From Flavobacteriaceae bacterium (GTDB taxonomy: Bacteria > Bacteroidota > Bacteroidia > Flavobacteriales > Flavobacteriaceae): a stretch of DNA of 64,000 bases. Shown here in pieces: positions 61,708 to 64,000 of the stretch. The notes under the pieces were generated by a model that was not told the DNA's origin, searched no databases, and saw only the letters and a program-made list of their open reading frames with translations. The number at the start of each line of letters is the position of its first letter. Position 1 is the stretch's first letter. The position numbers were made by a program, and so were the translations under genes. The stretch lies in assembly GCA_027490305.1 (NCBI GenBank), contig JAIXYI010000071.1, forward strand, positions 28,679 through 92,678, written 5' to 3'.

Positions 61708-63144
61708 CTAACAATCCGCCATATTCACTGCAATCGCGAGTCCGCCTTCGGAAGTCTCTTTGTATTTGGAGTTCATGTCGATAGCGGTATTCCACATGGT
61801 ATCCACGACTTTGTCTAGCGGCACTTTGGCGTTTTTGGCATCGGTTTCGAGCGCCAGTTCCGCGGCATTAATCGCCTTGATGGCGCCCATGGTGTTGCGT
61901 TCGATGCACGGCACCTGCACGAGTCCACCGATGGGATCGCAGGTGAGTCCGAGGTGGTGCTCCATCGCAATTTCCGCCGCCATCAGCACCTGTTCGGGTG
62001 TGCCGCCCATGAGTTCGCACAGCGCCGCCGCCGCCATGGCTGACGACACGCCGATTTCGGCCTGGCAGCCGCCCATTGCAGCAGAGATGGTGGAGCCTTT
62101 TTTGAAGATACTGCCGATTTCGCCCGCTACCATCAGGAACTTGCGGATATGTTCGTCGTTGGCCTCGTGGTTTTCAATGACCATATAATACATGAGGACG
62201 GCGGGTATGACGCCGGCGCTTCCGTTGGTCGGTGCGGTGACGACGCGACCCAAGGCAGCATTTACTTCGTTGACGGCCAGCGCGAAACAACTCACCCATT
62301 TTAGGATTTGGCGGAACTTTACTTCCGTTTTGCGGATGACTTCAAGCCATTCCTGCGGCGACGAATAGGGGAGTTCGCCAATGAGGTTTTGGTGCATGTC
62401 AAAGGCACGACGGTGCACATTGAGTCCGCCCGGCAGCGTTCCTTCGGTATGACAGCCGATATACATGCATTCGAGCATGGTGTTCCAGATGCGAATCAGT
62501 TCGGCGTCGACGACTTCGGGTGGGCGCATCGAAATTTCGTTTTGGTAGACGATTTCTGAGATCGATTTGCCCTGTTCGCGGGTGTAGGTAAGCAGTTCAT
62601 CGGCTTTGTTGATTGGGAAGGGGAAGGCACACTTGATGGTGTGTTTCTTCTTTGCATTGACCCGTTCTTCTTTGACGACGAAGCCGCCGCCGATGGAGTA
62701 AAAAGTGGAGGCGTAGTGGCTGTCATCGTCGAAATAGGCCGTGAAGGTGAGTCCGTTCGCGTGGAACGGCAGGAAATTCTTGTTGAAGACGATATCAACC
62801 AGGAAGGAAAACGGAATGGTGTGTTCGTTGCCCAGGTGCAGTTGCTGGTTGTCTTCAATGGTTTTGATGATACCCGAGATGTCGTCTACGGGGATGTATT
62901 CAGGATCCTGGCCGCTGAGTCCGAGCATCACGGCAAGGTCGGTGGCGTGGCCTTTTCCGGTCAGGGACAGCGATCCGTAGAGGTCGACTTTCACACGCTC
63001 AACCTTCGTGAGCCGCTGTTGGTCACGCAGTTCGGTGAGGAAACGTTCAGCCGCACGCCATGGGCCGAGGGTATGGGAGCTCGAGGGGCCTACGCCGATC
63101 TTGAGCATATCGAAAACGGAGATACATTCTTCCATGGTCGTCAT
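61708..63144 (-). CDS. sdaA: L-serine ammonia-lyase (iron-sulfur type)
   Basis: This 478-residue single-chain L-serine dehydratase converts serine to pyruvate and ammonia using a [4Fe-4S] cluster. The N-terminal beta domain has [20 protein letters not shown]. The alpha domain has [34 protein letters not shown] and the cluster-ligand region [18 protein letters not shown]. The length is usual. No serine transporter is adjacent. Confidence 0.94.
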   Translation of the reverse strand: MTTMEECISVFDMLKIGVGPSSSHTLGPWRAAERFLTELRDQQRLTKVERVKVDLYGSLSLTGKGHATDLAVMLGLSGQDPEYIPVDDISGIIKTIEDNQQLHLGNEHTIPFSFLVDIVFNKNFLPFHANGLTFTAYFDDDSHYASTFYSIGGGFVVKEERVNAKKKHTIKCAFPFPINKADELLTYTREQGKSISEIVYQNEISMRPPEVVDAELIRIWNTMLECMYIGCHTEGTLPGGLNVHRRAFDMHQNLIGELPYSSPQEWLEVIRKTEVKFRQILKWVSCFALAVNEVNAALGRVVTAPTNGSAGVIPAVLMYYMVIENHEANDEHIRKFLMVAGEIGSIFKKGSTISAAMGGCQAEIGVSSAMAAAALCELMGGTPEQVLMAAEIAMEHHLGLTCDPIGGLVQVPCIERNTMGAIKAINAAELALETDAKNAKVPLDKVVDTMWNTAIDMNSKYKETSEGGLAIAVNMADC

Positions 63145-64000
63145 TTAGGAGCCCGTAGTTTAGGTGCGCACTTTGCATTCACAGGCGGGTCTACCTGCAA
63201 ATATAGTAACCATTAGCGTTGCGGGAGCGTCCTTTTTACGGAATTCGCAAAAAAGAGGTTTTGAAGCCCGCCAATGGCAGATCGGCGGAAGCGTCGCCTA
63301 ATTAACGGGAGTTTGATATAGGTGTTTTGTCAGACCTATTTTAACGAACTCCAAAAGGTCTTTTCTAAAAATACATCGAGGATATCGAAAGAGCCATTGT
63401 CTTTTGAGTTGTTGTCGATGCTGATAGCGGAAACTGCCCGTCTGTAGTGGTTGCATTTCCTCGTGATGGCTCCGGTATTGCGGCGGCTTAGGCCTTGTTT
63501 GAGGCACTTTACGCCATGCTGACTTTACGCGATATCACTCACGTTAATTAACAAAATAGGTGGTTTTCCCGTAAAATGCTGTCGTCGGGAATGTGTAGTT
63601 TGCGTTAGGGGAGGGGCGGATGCGTCCCTTACAAAATGGCGCGGAAAGTGGGATACGGGAAAACCGTAGTTTTTGTTAAAGTTGGGGTGGAAGGAGGAAG
63701 TCGGAAAGACAGAAATGCCGCTCAACTTTTTGTCGTGTTTTTGTTGCAAGTTCACGTTAACATAAATACGTGCAAAGCGAATTACCGTCACTTTTCCCCT
63801 ACGAATACCGTGCAGGCATAGAAAAGCGTCCTTCCCAGAGCGCTAGGGCAGTAGGTATGGTTCGGTGTTCGAAACGATATTTAACGTGAGTTCGATATAA
63901 GCATTTTGTCAGACGCGTTGTAACTAACTCAAAAACAACACCTGCCTTACTCAAGATTTGCAAAATGCTTGTTAGCGGAGTAATTTTCGGCTACTTTTCC
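63145..64000. other. Right-edge gene-free region with repeats
   Basis: No convincing gene is seen. The sdaA promoter should lie at 63145-63220. Two diverged copies of one word start at 63302 (TTAACGGGAGTTTGATATAG) and 63881 (TTAACGTGAGTTCGATATAA), each followed by a TTTTGTCAGAC block. The minus strand of 63310-63510 holds start-less frames that look like a decayed mobile-element gene. A MITE-like copy lies between them. Confidence 0.5.
63546..63681 (+). repeat. MITE-like repeat, copy B (136 bp)
   Basis: The ends AATTAACAAA..GTGGTTTTCCCG (63546-63571) and CGGGAAAACCG..TTGTTAAAG (63656-63681) are inverted repeats. The core AGGGGCGGATGCGTCCCTTA is almost identical to copy A at 23549-23685 in the same orientation. 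Confidence 0.7.

Noticed and set aside
63298..63507. 69-residue minus-strand frame at the right edge
   Set aside because: Composition and neighbouring frames with similar length suggest a decayed element rather than a gene.
1..64000. tRNA or rRNA genes
   Set aside because: No cloverleaf-like segments with conserved TTC and CCA-type ends, and no rRNA-like sequence, were noticed in any gap; a tRNAscan run would be decisive.

Overview
The window looks like chromosome from a Flavobacteriaceae bacterium (phylum Bacteroidota), probably Flavobacterium or a close relative. The evidence is a protein with a C-terminal type IX secretion sorting domain, families typical of this group (DUF6095, DUF3276, long-form NusB, parE next to parC, tRNA-binding CsaA, inner-membrane-anchored TamB), and -7 promoter boxes of the TAnnTTTG type in front of several genes. 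Most of the window is a moderately GC-rich housekeeping background. Clearly AT-rich stretches stand out as acquired DNA. All calls are from reading the sequence and from memory of the families; no database search was run.

Layout. 1-7177: partial tamB, yceI, pirin, and a secreted leucine-rich-repeat protein. 7178-15745 is an accessory region. It holds a three-gene hipBST-like toxin-antitoxin operon with palindromic operators. Next to it is a 4848-bp IS1595-type transposon (9588-14435) with 44-bp terminal inverted repeats and a perfect 8-bp target duplication, which splits a DUF4345 membrane-protein gene. After that come a tyrosine-recombinase fragment and a block of degenerate repeats. 15746-23333 is the topoisomerase IV operon parE-parC, with an AT-rich three-gene module (DUF262 protein, DUF3696-type ATPase, unrecognised protein) placed tightly between the two subunit genes.

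23549-29643: a minus-strand set resembling the MbnP/MbnH copper-protein maturation pair with an outer-membrane protein and a small Cys/His-rich protein, then terC, a lipoprotein, a DinB-type protein, a pentapeptide-repeat protein and DUF6095. 29854-34094: murQ, a ZIP transporter, a methyltransferase, rplS and trmD. 34427-41228: a fused cyclophilin/FKBP isomerase, a small cytochrome c lipoprotein, glgA-glgC, csaA, DUF3276 and an ABC exporter. 41423-44248: leucine dehydrogenase, nusB, DUF1573, yajC. 44455-50146: a DUF1801/YdeI-type protein, pepT, a GNAT acetyltransferase, a GH3 beta-glucosidase and an isoprenylcysteine-methyltransferase-like protein. 50272-55154: pyrD, DUF3307, a SatD-like regulator with a striking four-unit operator array, HMG-CoA lyase and guaB. 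55383-64000: a KefB-like antiporter, purB, a cysteine-free sirtuin, trmH, a HEPN-MNT toxin-antitoxin pair, sdaA, and a right edge with repeats.

Two themes run through the window. First, defence or addiction modules: hipBST-like, the DUF262/DUF3696 trio inside parE-parC, HEPN-MNT, and the DUF4145 cargo of the transposon. Second, several kinds of intergenic repeat: a 136-137-bp MITE-like element in two copies, a structured hairpin motif in two copies, an 87-bp tandem repeat, and families of short degenerate words that fill many intergenic gaps. The strongest candidate for an under-described system is the three-gene module that makes parC translation follow a presumed defence gene. The best-supported structural finding is the IS1595-type transposon, because removing it and one copy of its target duplication restores an intact 129-codon gene.
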